Positions 17,779-27,326 of a stretch of DNA of 64,000 bases are shown in pieces. The notes beneath the pieces were generated by a model, which saw only the letters and a list, made by a program, of their open reading frames with translations, did not search any database and had not been told where the DNA came from. How positions within the stretch are numbered: the stretch's first letter is position 1; each line of letters starts with the position of its first letter. Source of the stretch: Coprobacter sp. (GTDB lineage Bacteria; Bacteroidota; Bacteroidia; Bacteroidales; UBA11471); the NCBI GenBank assembly GCA_017462265.1, contig JAFTRN010000036.1, forward strand, positions 53,266-117,265. Direction: 5' to 3'. The position numbers and the translations under genes are program-made.

Positions 17779-19493
17779 AACGATATATCCCTGCCTTATT
17801 GCTGCTGGCAACCCTGTCTGTAAACGCGCAAGAGACAAAAAAAGATCCGTTACAACGCGAGGTGGTAATCGAAAAAGAATTTACCCCCATCGTGCAAGAC
17901 GCCTCCAAAATCAATACCATTCCCGAAATGGAGGTATCCACCTCGGCACGGCCCGACATAAGATATGCCGACTGGACCACTCCCTATGAAACCACTCCCG
18001 AGGTTAATACCTTGCCGGCAGGCGATAATGGGGTAGAGGCCCCCGAAAAACAGAAAGGCTATGCTCGTATATCGATAGGAAACTACCTCAATCTCAATGC
18101 TAATGCCGGTATTCACTTACTGAATACCACTAAAAATCAACTTTCCCTTTGGTACGATCACAATTCCACCAATGGTAAATTGTCGTATCTGCAAATCGAC
18201 GAAAAAACAAAACAACGTCGCAACGACAACAAGTTATACACTTGTTACGCGCATAATTTCGGGAAACTCATATGGAACATCAATGCCGATTATAGATATA
18301 ATACGTTCAATTACTATGGTCTCCCATTGGCATACGACAAAAACGACATGGCCGGCCTATCAGAAACCGGCGACCAACAAACCGTGCAACACTATGGTAT
18401 CAACACCACCCTATCGTCGAAGCCCAACGATGTACTCAACTACTCCATCTCGCTCGGCTATAAAGGCTACAACAGCGATCTCGGTACCTACTACGGCACA
18501 CGCGGAGGAATAGAAAACCACATCAACGCCTGCATCGACGCTAATGCTCCGTTCAAGGATCACTACAACGTAGGTATAGAACTGAGTATCGACAATCTTA
18601 CATACAGCCGTATCCACGACGAAAACTATACCATTTTGGGGGTAAATCCCTATTTCACAATGCAGAAAAACGGTGTAGAATTTCGTGCCGGAGCTCAAAT
18701 AGACCTCTCTTTCAACGACAACACCATATTCCGCATCGCACCCGATCTGCGCTTTCAATGGGAATTCAAGAAAAGTTGTTTCATCTACGCCCACCTCACC
18801 GGAGGTAAAGAAATTAACAGCCTCGCCCGATTGAGCGACATTACAAGCTACATATCGCCCAATGATGTGGTGACCAACACCTACACACCGGCCGATCTTT
18901 CACTCGGTATACGTTCGACTGTACTCAACACACTGCACTTCTCCATTTACGGAGGTATAAAATACAGTGTCGATGCACTTTTCGACTATCGTATGCAAAA
19001 TATAGATGTAACCGCACTATCGGGTATTCTATCGCGTAACGTAATCAGTTTCAAAGCTATGGACGCTTACGTATGGAAAGCAGGATTTGACCTCTCTTAC
19101 AAGCCTTGCAATTTCTTTGCCGCCAACCTCGGCTGGGAGCACAACGAATGGCGCAAAAGCAACAGTCGGGAACGTATAAAATTCTCACAACCTCGCAACA
19201 CATGGAAAGCAGGTATCACAACCACCCCCATTAAGGCACTCGACATCAAAGCCGATTTCTATTTTGCCGACGGACTCGGATATACCAACGAGGTATCGGG
19301 TATTATGAATTACACCGAAGCTGATAATCTGCCTAACATCGTGAACCTCAATATCGGGGCCATATATCGTCTCAACAAGCACATACATTTCTTGGCACAG
19401 CTCAACAATCTGCTCTCGAAAAAGTATGAAATATTCTATGGTATGCCGGCGCAACGATGTCATTTCCTCGTGGGGGCAGGGGTAGTATTCTGA
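17775..19493 (+). CDS. Outer-membrane beta-barrel protein resembling a plug-less TonB-dependent receptor
   Basis: The 572-residue protein has a signal peptide (Pro-Ala-Leu-Leu-Leu-Leu-Ala, ending Val-Asn-Ala-Gln). A Pro-rich linker follows to about residue 100. The rest is alternating aromatic/polar beta strands ending in Phe, as in TonB-dependent receptor barrels (Leu-Asn-Asn-Leu-Leu-Ser-Lys-Lys-Tyr-Glu near the end is the usual TBDR C-terminal turn). No typical plug or TonB box is visible, and it is shorter than full receptors. It overlaps the TPR gene by 4 bases. A structural or assembly role with the TPR protein is as likely as transport. Confidence 0.78.
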   Translation: MKRYIPALLLLATLSVNAQETKKDPLQREVVIEKEFTPIVQDASKINTIPEMEVSTSARPDIRYADWTTPYETTPEVNTLPAGDNGVEAPEKQKGYARISIGNYLNLNANAGIHLLNTTKNQLSLWYDHNSTNGKLSYLQIDEKTKQRRNDNKLYTCYAHNFGKLIWNINADYRYNTFNYYGLPLAYDKNDMAGLSETGDQQTVQHYGINTTLSSKPNDVLNYSISLGYKGYNSDLGTYYGTRGGIENHINACIDANAPFKDHYNVGIELSIDNLTYSRIHDENYTILGVNPYFTMQKNGVEFRAGAQIDLSFNDNTIFRIAPDLRFQWEFKKSCFIYAHLTGGKEINSLARLSDITSYISPNDVVTNTYTPADLSLGIRSTVLNTLHFSIYGGIKYSVDALFDYRMQNIDVTALSGILSRNVISFKAMDAYVWKAGFDLSYKPCNFFAANLGWEHNEWRKSNSRERIKFSQPRNTWKAGITTTPIKALDIKADFYFADGLGYTNEVSGIMNYTEADNLPNIVNLNIGAIYRLNKHIHFLAQLNNLLSKKYEIFYGMPAQRCHFLVGAGVVF

Positions 19494-19592
19494 TACCTGT
19501 AAAAGGAGATTTTTTCCTATCGAAACCACGTCAAAACAACCCTTAAAACAAAATTAACAACAAAATATCTGACTGCCAATTACTTTTTTTTC

Positions 19593-19600
19593 TACTTTTG
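19593..19600 (+). promoter_or_regulatory. Promoter -7 element (TACTTTTG) for topA
   Basis: TAnnTTTG match, about 98 bases before the topA ATG. Confidence 0.6.
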
Positions 19601-19697
19601 CACCCGAAATGAGGAGCTACCCTGTATTTTCTCTAAAATTCAGTCACAGTTCCACCCATTTCAATGTTCGAACAGCTTCTAAAATTCACGACACACA

Positions 19698-22034
19698 ATG
19701 CCGAAAAACTTAGTAATAGTAGAGTCCCCCGCAAAAGCAAAAACCATAGAAAAATTTTTGGGGCAAGATTATAAAGTCTTATCGAGTTATGGACATATAC
19801 GCGATCTGAAAAAGAAAGATTTCAGTATAGATTTTACCAATAACTTCAACCCCATTTACGAAATTCCCGACGATAAAAAAAGATTGGTCGAAAATCTGAG
19901 AGCCGAAGCCGATAAAGCCGAAATGGTATGGCTCGCTTCCGATGAAGACCGCGAAGGAGAAGCTATCGCTTGGCACCTCTACGAAGTTTTAGGATTGACT
20001 CCCGATAAAACTCGTCGTATCGTTTTCCACGAAATCACCAAAACCGCCATACTGCACGCCATAGAAAATCCCCGCAGTATCGATATAGACCGCGTAAACG
20101 CGCAACAAGCCCGTCGTGTTCTCGACCGTATCGTAGGTTTCGAACTATCACCCGTATTGTGGAAAAAAGTGAAACCGGCCCTCTCGGCAGGACGTGTACA
20201 ATCGGTTGCCGTACGTCTCATCGTAGAACGTGAACGAGAAATAAACGATTTCCACAGCGAGGCCGCCTATCGTGTCATAGCCACTTTTGCCGTGCCTACC
20301 GACGATGGCAAAACCGTGGATATGAAAGCAGAACTGAGTAATCGCATCAAAACCAAAGAAGAGGCTATAGCCCTATTAGAGGCTTGCAAAGAGGCTACTT
20401 TCACCATCGAAGATATACAGGTGAAACCGGCCCACAAATCTCCTGCCGCGCCATTCACCACATCTACCCTGCAACAAGAGGCCTCTCGCAAACTTGGTTT
20501 CTCAGTGGCTCAAACCATGATTATAGCTCAACGATTGTATGAATCGGGACACATTACCTATATGCGTACCGACTCTGTCAATCTCTCTACGTTGGCTTTG
20601 AGTACCTCCAAACAAGAAATTCTGGCCAATTGGGGTGAGAAATATATCAAAACACGAAATTATCATACCAAGACCAAAGGCGCGCAAGAGGCTCACGAGG
20701 CCATACGCCCCACCTACATCGATAAACATGAAATAGAGGCCTCGGCACAAGAAAAACGCTTGTACGAACTTATATGGAAACGTACCATAGCCTCGCAAAT
20801 GAGCGATGCCGAGACCGAAAAAACGACCGCTACCATCTCTATTTCGGGACGTAAGGAATACTTCATAGCCGTAGGCGAGGTATTGAAATTCGATGGTTTC
20901 TTACATGTATATCACGAATCGACCGACGACGAGCCCGAAAACAGCGAGAACAACTCGCATATGCTTCCCCCTTTGAAACAAGGTTCTACGCTCGTCGCTA
21001 CCGAAATAGATGCCACCGAGCGTTTCACCCAGCGTCCCGCCCGATATACCGAGGCTTCGCTCGTGCGTAAACTCGAAGAACTGGGTATAGGCCGTCCTTC
21101 GACCTACGCGCCCACCATATCCACCATACAACAGCGCGAATATGTAGAGCGTGGCGATCGTAAAGGAGTAGAGCGTACATACAATATACTTACCCTGAAA
21201 AAAGGTAAAATCACCGATAAAGACAAGAGTGAGATTGTAGGCGCTGAAAAGGGCAAACTGCTCCCTACCGACATAGGTGTCATAGTGAACGACTTCCTTA
21301 CCGCTCATTTCCCCGATATACTCAACTACAACTTTACCGCTCAAGTAGAGGGTATGTTCGACGAAGTGGCCGAAGGTAAAGTCGTATGGAACAACGTCAT
21401 CGACGACTTCTACAAAATGTTCCACCCCGTAGTACAAGAAGCAATCACCCGTCGTCTCGAACAAAAAGTGGGTGAACGCCGTCTCGGTATCGATCCCAAG
21501 ACCGGTCGTCCCGTATCGGTAAAAATAGGTCGTTTCGGACCGCTCGTGCAGATAGGTATTCCCGAAGAACACGAAAAACCGCTCTTCGCCTCACTGCAAA
21601 AAGGTCAATCCATCAATTCCATCACACTCGAAGAGGCTCTCAAACTTTTTGAACTGCCCCGCACCGTAGGTGAATATGAAGATCAGGAAGTGGTTATAGG
21701 TATAGGTAAATTCGGACCCTATATACGTCACAACAACAAATTTGTATCCATAGGTAAAGATTATACCCCGCAAACCATTACTCTCGACGAAGCGATAGAA
21801 CTTATCGAAAAGAAACGCCAAGAGGAAAAACAACGGCTTATAAAGAGTTTTGAAGAAGACAGCGAACTCGAACTGCTCAACGGTCGTTTTGGCGCTTATA
21901 TCTCCTATAAAGGCAAAAATTACAAGCTACCCAAAGGAGCCGCACCCGATAAAATCTCTTACGAAGATTGCATGAAAATAGTGAATAGCGAAGAATTGCC
22001 CAAACCCAAAAAACGTATTCCTCGCAAAAAATAA
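19698..22034 (+). CDS. topA: DNA topoisomerase I (type IA)
   Basis: The 778-residue protein starts with the TOPRIM segment Val-Glu-Ser-Pro-Ala-Lys-Ala-Lys-Thr. The acidic metal site is Ser-Asp-Glu-Asp-Arg-Glu-Gly-Glu, and the active-site tyrosine lies in Tyr-Met-Arg-Thr-Asp-Ser (Tyr288). It relaxes negative supercoils. The C-terminal part has repeated Lys-Ile-Gly-Arg-Phe-Gly-Pro-like modules instead of the Cys4 zinc fingers of E. coli TopA; I see no Cys4 clusters. The C-terminus is very basic (Pro-Lys-Pro-Lys-Lys-Arg-Ile-Pro-Arg-Lys-Lys). It ends at a shared convergent terminator. Confidence 0.96.
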   Translation: MPKNLVIVESPAKAKTIEKFLGQDYKVLSSYGHIRDLKKKDFSIDFTNNFNPIYEIPDDKKRLVENLRAEADKAEMVWLASDEDREGEAIAWHLYEVLGLTPDKTRRIVFHEITKTAILHAIENPRSIDIDRVNAQQARRVLDRIVGFELSPVLWKKVKPALSAGRVQSVAVRLIVEREREINDFHSEAAYRVIATFAVPTDDGKTVDMKAELSNRIKTKEEAIALLEACKEATFTIEDIQVKPAHKSPAAPFTTSTLQQEASRKLGFSVAQTMIIAQRLYESGHITYMRTDSVNLSTLALSTSKQEILANWGEKYIKTRNYHTKTKGAQEAHEAIRPTYIDKHEIEASAQEKRLYELIWKRTIASQMSDAETEKTTATISISGRKEYFIAVGEVLKFDGFLHVYHESTDDEPENSENNSHMLPPLKQGSTLVATEIDATERFTQRPARYTEASLVRKLEELGIGRPSTYAPTISTIQQREYVERGDRKGVERTYNILTLKKGKITDKDKSEIVGAEKGKLLPTDIGVIVNDFLTAHFPDILNYNFTAQVEGMFDEVAEGKVVWNNVIDDFYKMFHPVVQEAITRRLEQKVGERRLGIDPKTGRPVSVKIGRFGPLVQIGIPEEHEKPLFASLQKGQSINSITLEEALKLFELPRTVGEYEDQEVVIGIGKFGPYIRHNNKFVSIGKDYTPQTITLDEAIELIEKKRQEEKQRLIKSFEEDSELELLNGRFGAYISYKGKNYKLPKGAAPDKISYEDCMKIVNSEELPKPKKRIPRKK

Positions 22035-22037
22035 AAC

Positions 22038-22067
22038 AACAAAGAGCCGCGCTTGCGGCTCTTTGTT
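22038..22067. terminator. Bidirectional terminator between topA and the epimerase gene
   Basis: A perfect 13-bp stem (AACAAAGAGCCGC and complement) with a 4-base loop serves two convergent genes. The right edge touches the epimerase stop codon. Confidence 0.88.
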
Positions 22068-23077
22068 TATAACCACCCGGCTTCTTTATACCATTGATAA
22101 GCCTCGGCAATACCTCGTTCGAGGTTGTATTGTGGAGCGAAACCCAACTCCTCTCGGGCAGGAGTGATGTCGCATATCCAATTCCGCTGTTTCATGATGC
22201 GGTATTTGTCGCGATTGAGAGTACTTGTTCCGCCTGACAAGCCGGCCCACCATTCGGCAACGTACGAAACCACCCACAATACCCACAACGGTACCCTTAT
22301 GGGTATCACTACACGTTTACCCATCAATCGGGCCGCATATTGACGAAAGTCGGTAGAACGATGCGCGTCGCCATCGGAAAGAAAATAACCGCGGCGAGTC
22401 ACCCCTCTATCTATCGCCAAGAAAAGAGCTTGCACAAGGTCGCGCACATATATGAATGTAATAAGTTGCTTACGATACCCTACCGAGAAGTCAAATCCCG
22501 CCTTTATGGTTTTCATCATGAGATAATAATCCCGCTCACGAGGGCCATATACCCCTGTGGGACGCATAAATACATAAGGAAAATGAGGAATAGCACGCAG
22601 AGCCTCCTCGGCCATGATTTTACTCTTTCCATAGAGAGTGTTGGGGTGGGGGGTATCTTCGGTACTGATAGGTGTAAAACCTCGTTCATCGCCTACACCC
22701 CACGCACTGAGGCTGCTCATCATTATAAATTGGGTAGGTACATTATCGGTCTCTACAAGCGCCTCGGCAAAATTTTTTATAAAATCGTGATTGATACGTT
22801 CGAAATCGGCCGGATTTTTACACTTCGTGGCACCCAGATTATGTATTATATAATCCCAGCGACCAAACTCCGCTACATGATCGGTAAGTTGACGCAATAG
22901 AACCTCTTTATTTCCGAAGTTCAAGTCAATAAAATGTATGTGGTCATCGGTGAGATATTCGCGCGATGTAGAAGTTCTTACACCTGCCCATGTATCATAT
23001 CCGCGACGCAGGGCCTCCTCTACTATGAAACCGCCTATAAAACCACCGGCACCTGTTATCAATATACGTTTTTGCAT
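22067..23077 (-). CDS. NAD(P)-dependent epimerase/dehydratase (extended SDR)
   Basis: The 336-residue protein begins with the Rossmann motif Thr-Gly-Ala-Gly-Gly-Phe-Ile-Gly. It has the SDR catalytic pair Tyr-x-x-x-Lys in Leu-Tyr-Gly-Lys-Ser-Lys, preceded by a Ser-Ser-Leu-Ser segment, and an Arg-Pro-Thr-Gly-Val-Tyr-Gly-Pro-Arg motif of the extended SDR class. A hydrophobic stretch near residues 260-280 (Val-Leu-Trp-Val-Val-Ser-Tyr-Val) resembles 3-beta-HSD/sterol-type members, which may associate with membranes. The substrate (a nucleotide sugar or a lipid-linked ketone/alcohol) cannot be decided. It is a single-gene unit converging with topA. I found no TAnnTTTG promoter upstream. Confidence 0.85.
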   Translation of the reverse strand: MQKRILITGAGGFIGGFIVEEALRRGYDTWAGVRTSTSREYLTDDHIHFIDLNFGNKEVLLRQLTDHVAEFGRWDYIIHNLGATKCKNPADFERINHDFIKNFAEALVETDNVPTQFIMMSSLSAWGVGDERGFTPISTEDTPHPNTLYGKSKIMAEEALRAIPHFPYVFMRPTGVYGPRERDYYLMMKTIKAGFDFSVGYRKQLITFIYVRDLVQALFLAIDRGVTRRGYFLSDGDAHRSTDFRQYAARLMGKRVVIPIRVPLWVLWVVSYVAEWWAGLSGGTSTLNRDKYRIMKQRNWICDITPAREELGFAPQYNLERGIAEAYQWYKEAGWL

Positions 23078-23236
23078 AATAAGCTGTGATGACTTTTTGA
23101 AATAGAGCCTTAAAAATACAACCTTTTATTTGTTCAGTCCATGAGTTTAGGTTAATTTTTACATTTTTCGACCACATAACCCGGCCAAAAGGCAATAATT
23201 ACCATATTTTAAGCCATAATGTAGCTATCTTTTTTT

Positions 23237-23244
23237 TATCTTTG
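23237..23244 (+). promoter_or_regulatory. Promoter -7 element (TATCTTTG) for the DUF2723 gene
   Basis: TAnnTTTG match, 44 bases before the ATG at 23288. It argues for that ATG, because an alternative in-frame start at 23255 would leave almost no leader. Confidence 0.65.
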
Positions 23245-23287
23245 CGCTTGTATTTTGCGGCATTATGTGCCTATTACACGCATTATT

Positions 23288-26200
23288 ATGAAACAATACA
23301 CATTTTACAACAATCTTTTGGGCTGGTTGGCTTTCGCCATAGCAGCCGTAACGTATATCCTGACGCTGGAACCTACAGCAAGCTTTTGGGATTGCGGTGA
23401 GTTCATTTCGTCGGCATACAAACTCGAAGTGGGACACCCTCCCGGAAACCCCATTTTTATGCTTACCGGACGTTTCTTTGCCAATTTTGCGTCAGATCCT
23501 TCTCAGGTAGCATATATGATCAACATTATGTCGGCCCTATTGAGTGCAGCCACTATTTTGTTGTTGTTCTGGACCATCACCCGTCTTGCTCGTAAAATTG
23601 TTACGAAAGATAACCAAGATATGACTCTTGCACAGATGATTACCATTCTGGCTTGCGGTATGGTGGGTGCATTGGCCTATACTTGGAGCGATACTTTCTG
23701 GTATTCGGCCGTAGAGGGCGAGGTATATGCCTACTCATCGTTCTGTACGGCATTGGTTTTCTGGCTCATACTCAAATGGGAAGATGTAGCCGGTGAACCT
23801 CATTCCGACCGATATATTATACTAATCGCCTACATCATAGGTATATCTATCGCAGTACACCTGCTCAACCTGCTCACCATTCCGGCCCTCGTGTTGGTTT
23901 ACTATTTCCGTAAATTCAACAACCCCTCCACCAAAGGCGCTTTATTGGCACTCTTGGCCTCATTTGCCGTCATAGTGTTCTTGCTCTACGGTCTTGTTCC
24001 GGGATTTGTAAAAGTGGCAGGCTGGGCCGAATTGTTGTGTGTAAACATACTCGGTATGCCTTTCAACTCGGGTGTCATACTCTATTTCTTCTTGGTTATA
24101 GCTTGTATTGCCTGGGGACTGTACGAAACATACAAACAAGACAATATATTACGTCTGCGACTATCATTCCTCATCAGTATCGTATTGGTGGGTATGCCCT
24201 TTATTTCGAGTAAAATATTTATAGGAATACTCATTTCCATAGCTTTGGCCGTATATCTGTTTTCGAGCAAGAAACTTCCTATACGTCTGCTCAATATGAT
24301 ACTGGTATCGATATTGGTCATCTTCATAGGATATTCGTCATACGCCGTCATCATTATACGTTCGTCGGCAAATACTCCTATGAACCAAAATTCACCCAAA
24401 GATATTTTTGCACTGGCAAGTTATCTCAATCGTGAACAATACGGACAGACACCTCTACTTTACGGACAGACCTTTGTTGCCGACGTCGATCGCAATATCG
24501 ATGGCTCACCTAAATATTCCGAAGGTGGCGCTATATGGGCAAGAACCATAAAAAAATCGAAAAGCGAGGACGATAAATACGAAGTAATAGACCACAAACG
24601 CGACTATAAATATATACCCGAACTCTGCACGGTATTTCCGCGTATGTACAGCAGCGATAGTCGTCATATTCAGGGCTACAAAGAATGGTCGGGTTTCAAA
24701 GGTGAACCTGTAACCGTAAAAGGTCGATCATATCGCAAACCTACTTTTGCCGAGAATTTACGTTTCTTTATCGACTATCAGGTGAATTTCATGTATTGGC
24801 GTTACTTTATGTGGAACTTTGCCGGTCGTCAGAACGATATACAAGGTAATGGCGATGTAGCCTATGGTAACTGGATTACCGGTTTCGACTTTATAGACAA
24901 ACACATGGTAGGCGACCAAAATATATTACCCACCGAGTTGAAAGAAAACAAAGGTCACAACGTGTTCTACTTGTTACCTCTCATTCTCGGATTGATAGGA
25001 CTTTTCTGCCAACTCTATTCCGGTAAAAAAGGTATTGAAAGTTTCTGGGTGGTATTTTTCTTGTTCTTTATGACAGGACTTGCCATTGTATTATACCTCA
25101 ACCAGACGCCTTATCAACCTCGTGAACGCGACTACGCCTATGCAGGTTCATTCTACGCTTTCGCTATATGGATAGGACTGGGTGTAGCCGGTATATACAA
25201 ACTATTGTCAAAAAAAGTAAATCCTACCATATCGGCCACATTAGCTACCATCATTTCTATTCTTGTACCTATACAAATGGTAGGACAGACATGGGACGAT
25301 CACGACCGTTCGGGACGTTATACCTGCCGGGATTTCGGTAAAAATTACCTTACATCTGTCGATGAGAATGGTATCATTTTCACCAATGGCGATAACGATA
25401 CATTCCCCTTGTGGTACGCACAAGAGACCGAAGGCTATCGCACCGATGTGCGTGTATGTAACCTCTCTTACCTGCAAACCGATTGGTATGTGAGCCAAAT
25501 GAAGTCGCAAGCCTATGGATCAGATCCTATGCCATTGTCGATGAAAGAATATCAATATGGAAATAAAAAACGCGAATATGCTCATATCATCGACCGTGTA
25601 ACCAATCCTATTTCCGTAAAATCAGCTCTGGATTACTATCTCTCCGACGAACCGAGAACAAAAAATATACCCGGTTATGGTGAGGTAAATCACTTCCCAT
25701 CGGGCAGACTCTATGTAAATGTAGATTCGAGTAAGGTAGCTAAATCGGGAATAGTACCCGAAGATTACAAAGAGGATATTGTAGATCGTATGGAATTCAA
25801 TTTCGATGAAAATAAAAATACATTGATGTTGAACGAAATAACCATACTCGACCTTATCAGTACCAACGCCGAACAGGGTTGGAAACGTCCTATCTATTTT
25901 GCCTCTACGGTCGATCCCGGTCTCTTTACCGAAACAGACAAATATTTCATGCGCACCGGTATGGCTTATAAGATTGTACCTGTAGAGCTTCCCAACAACG
26001 GTAGATACAGCGTAGATTCTGAAGAAATGTACGACAACGTGATGAACAAATTCGAGTGGGGCGGTATCGATACCAATCCCGATATATACCTCGATGAAAC
26101 CATTCGTCGTATGTGTTATTCCTACCGCATCATGTTTACCGACCTTGTAGAACAACTCATCATAGAAGGTAAGCACGACAAGGCACTGAAAGCGCTCGAC

Positions 26201-26536
26201 TATTGTATGGAGAAAATACCCGAAACAGCAGCTCGACACAATTATATTTCTGTACCCTTAGCTATGGCTTACTACAACCTGGGCGAAAACGAAAAAGGTA
26301 AAGAATTGCTTACCAAAATAGCTGATAATTGCGTAGAATATGTTTCGTGGATAAATACTCTTACAAAAAATCAGAAACGTTCGGTAATGCGTGACTATAC
26401 CTACAACGAAAGAGCTCTGATGGAACAAGCCATTCCCTTGTTCTATCGTGCCGGTGACGAAGAGAGCGGTGTGAAATATTTACAAAAAGCTTCCGAAGCC
26501 GGAGTAGAAGCCGGTAAATATTACAATCGTAAATAA
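23288..26536 (+). CDS. DUF2723 family large multi-span membrane protein (GT-C-like)
   Basis: The protein is 1082 residues from the ATG at 23288. About 12 or more membrane segments occupy residues 5-360 and 560-670. A motif Glu-Pro-Thr-Ala-Ser-Phe-Trp-Asp-Cys-Gly-Glu-Phe lies in the first loop, as in other DUF2723 members. This placement resembles the acidic catalytic loop of GT-C glycosyltransferases. A soluble C-terminal half ends with TPR-like helices (about 950-1080). The family is abundant in Bacteroidota and has been suggested to glycosylate secreted proteins or lipids, but I cannot assign donor or acceptor. A terminator follows. Confidence 0.85.
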   Translation: MKQYTFYNNLLGWLAFAIAAVTYILTLEPTASFWDCGEFISSAYKLEVGHPPGNPIFMLTGRFFANFASDPSQVAYMINIMSALLSAATILLLFWTITRLARKIVTKDNQDMTLAQMITILACGMVGALAYTWSDTFWYSAVEGEVYAYSSFCTALVFWLILKWEDVAGEPHSDRYIILIAYIIGISIAVHLLNLLTIPALVLVYYFRKFNNPSTKGALLALLASFAVIVFLLYGLVPGFVKVAGWAELLCVNILGMPFNSGVILYFFLVIACIAWGLYETYKQDNILRLRLSFLISIVLVGMPFISSKIFIGILISIALAVYLFSSKKLPIRLLNMILVSILVIFIGYSSYAVIIIRSSANTPMNQNSPKDIFALASYLNREQYGQTPLLYGQTFVADVDRNIDGSPKYSEGGAIWARTIKKSKSEDDKYEVIDHKRDYKYIPELCTVFPRMYSSDSRHIQGYKEWSGFKGEPVTVKGRSYRKPTFAENLRFFIDYQVNFMYWRYFMWNFAGRQNDIQGNGDVAYGNWITGFDFIDKHMVGDQNILPTELKENKGHNVFYLLPLILGLIGLFCQLYSGKKGIESFWVVFFLFFMTGLAIVLYLNQTPYQPRERDYAYAGSFYAFAIWIGLGVAGIYKLLSKKVNPTISATLATIISILVPIQMVGQTWDDHDRSGRYTCRDFGKNYLTSVDENGIIFTNGDNDTFPLWYAQETEGYRTDVRVCNLSYLQTDWYVSQMKSQAYGSDPMPLSMKEYQYGNKKREYAHIIDRVTNPISVKSALDYYLSDEPRTKNIPGYGEVNHFPSGRLYVNVDSSKVAKSGIVPEDYKEDIVDRMEFNFDENKNTLMLNEITILDLISTNAEQGWKRPIYFASTVDPGLFTETDKYFMRTGMAYKIVPVELPNNGRYSVDSEEMYDNVMNKFEWGGIDTNPDIYLDETIRRMCYSYRIMFTDLVEQLIIEGKHDKALKALDYCMEKIPETAARHNYISVPLAMAYYNLGENEKGKELLTKIADNCVEYVSWINTLTKNQKRSVMRDYTYNERALMEQAIPLFYRAGDEESGVKYLQKASEAGVEAGKYYNRK

Positions 26537-26555
26537 GAAATTGTATATATTAGGG

Positions 26556-26589
26556 AAAGAGTGAGGTAGTAGATACTTCACTCTTTTTT
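26556..26589 (+). terminator. Rho-independent terminator after the DUF2723 gene
   Basis: A 13-bp stem with one G-T pair (AAAGAGTGAGGTA with TACTTCACTCTTT) and a 5-base loop is followed by a T-run. Confidence 0.85.
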
Positions 26590-26612
26590 TATAGCAGTGC
26601 AGCATCTCTACA

Positions 26613-26620
26613 TACTTTTG
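26613..26620 (+). promoter_or_regulatory. Promoter -7 element (TACTTTTG) for the polysaccharide deacetylase gene
   Basis: TAnnTTTG match lying directly after the upstream terminator and 32 bases before the ATG at 26652. Confidence 0.65.
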
Positions 26621-26651
26621 CGTCTTATAATTGTAAACAAACTGTTACAAT

Positions 26652-27260
26652 ATGTTTATAGAACGTCCGCCACTTTTCTATCGAATGCTCTATCCCGAGA
26701 CGATATGGCGATTACCATGCAAAGAAAAGACCATATATCTGACTTTCGACGATGGTCCGGTACCCGAAATAACACCTTGGGTACTCAATCTGCTCGACCA
26801 TTATGATGTGAAAGCTACTTTCTTCTGTGTAGGTGAGAATGTGGCTCGTAACACCGAATTATATGCCGAAATATTGAAAAGAGGTCATCACACAGGAAAT
26901 CATACCATGAATCATATACAGGGTATAAAATATAATACCCGCGATTACCTACGTAATGTCGATGCCGCAAACGAACTTATACACAGTGTACTTTTCCGTC
27001 CTCCTCACGGCCATGTACGTTTTGCCCAAGCCCGTAAATTACGTGCCCGATATAAAATCATTATGTGGGACGTAGTAACGCGCGATTACAGCAAAAAACT
27101 TACCGGCGACGAAGTATTCAATAATGTAAAGAAATATACCCGTAATGGTTCGGTCATTGTATTTCACGACTCATTGAAAGGTCAGAAAAATTTACGATAT
27201 GCTCTACCCAAGTCCATAGAATGGCTGAAAGAGCAGGGCTATACTTTCGGACTTTTATAA
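26652..27260 (+). CDS. Polysaccharide deacetylase (CE4/NodB domain)
   Basis: The 202-residue protein is essentially one NodB domain: Thr-Phe-Asp-Asp-Gly-Pro (metal Asp and base Asp), Gly-Asn-His-Thr-Met-Asn-His (the two metal histidines), Arg-Pro-Pro-His-Gly and a final Phe-His-Asp-Ser. These are the CE4 motifs that remove N-acetyl groups from chitin-like or peptidoglycan chains. No cleavable signal peptide is seen. The N-terminus (Glu-Arg-Pro-Pro-Leu-Phe-Tyr) resembles small cytoplasmic or membrane-associated Bacteroidota members. The substrate is unknown. It is transcribed alone between two terminators. Confidence 0.9.
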   Translation: MFIERPPLFYRMLYPETIWRLPCKEKTIYLTFDDGPVPEITPWVLNLLDHYDVKATFFCVGENVARNTELYAEILKRGHHTGNHTMNHIQGIKYNTRDYLRNVDAANELIHSVLFRPPHGHVRFAQARKLRARYKIIMWDVVTRDYSKKLTGDEVFNNVKKYTRNGSVIVFHDSLKGQKNLRYALPKSIEWLKEQGYTFGLL

Positions 27261-27262
27261 AA

Positions 27263-27309
27263 ATAGAAAACCCCACGATTGCTTTATATTTCATCGTGGG
27301 GTTTTCTAT
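27263..27309. terminator. Bidirectional terminator between the deacetylase gene and nadA
   Basis: A perfect 17-bp stem (ATAGAAAACCCCACGAT and complement) with a 13-base loop separates convergent genes. Confidence 0.92.
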
Positions 27310-27326
27310 ATATATATCTTCAGTTA

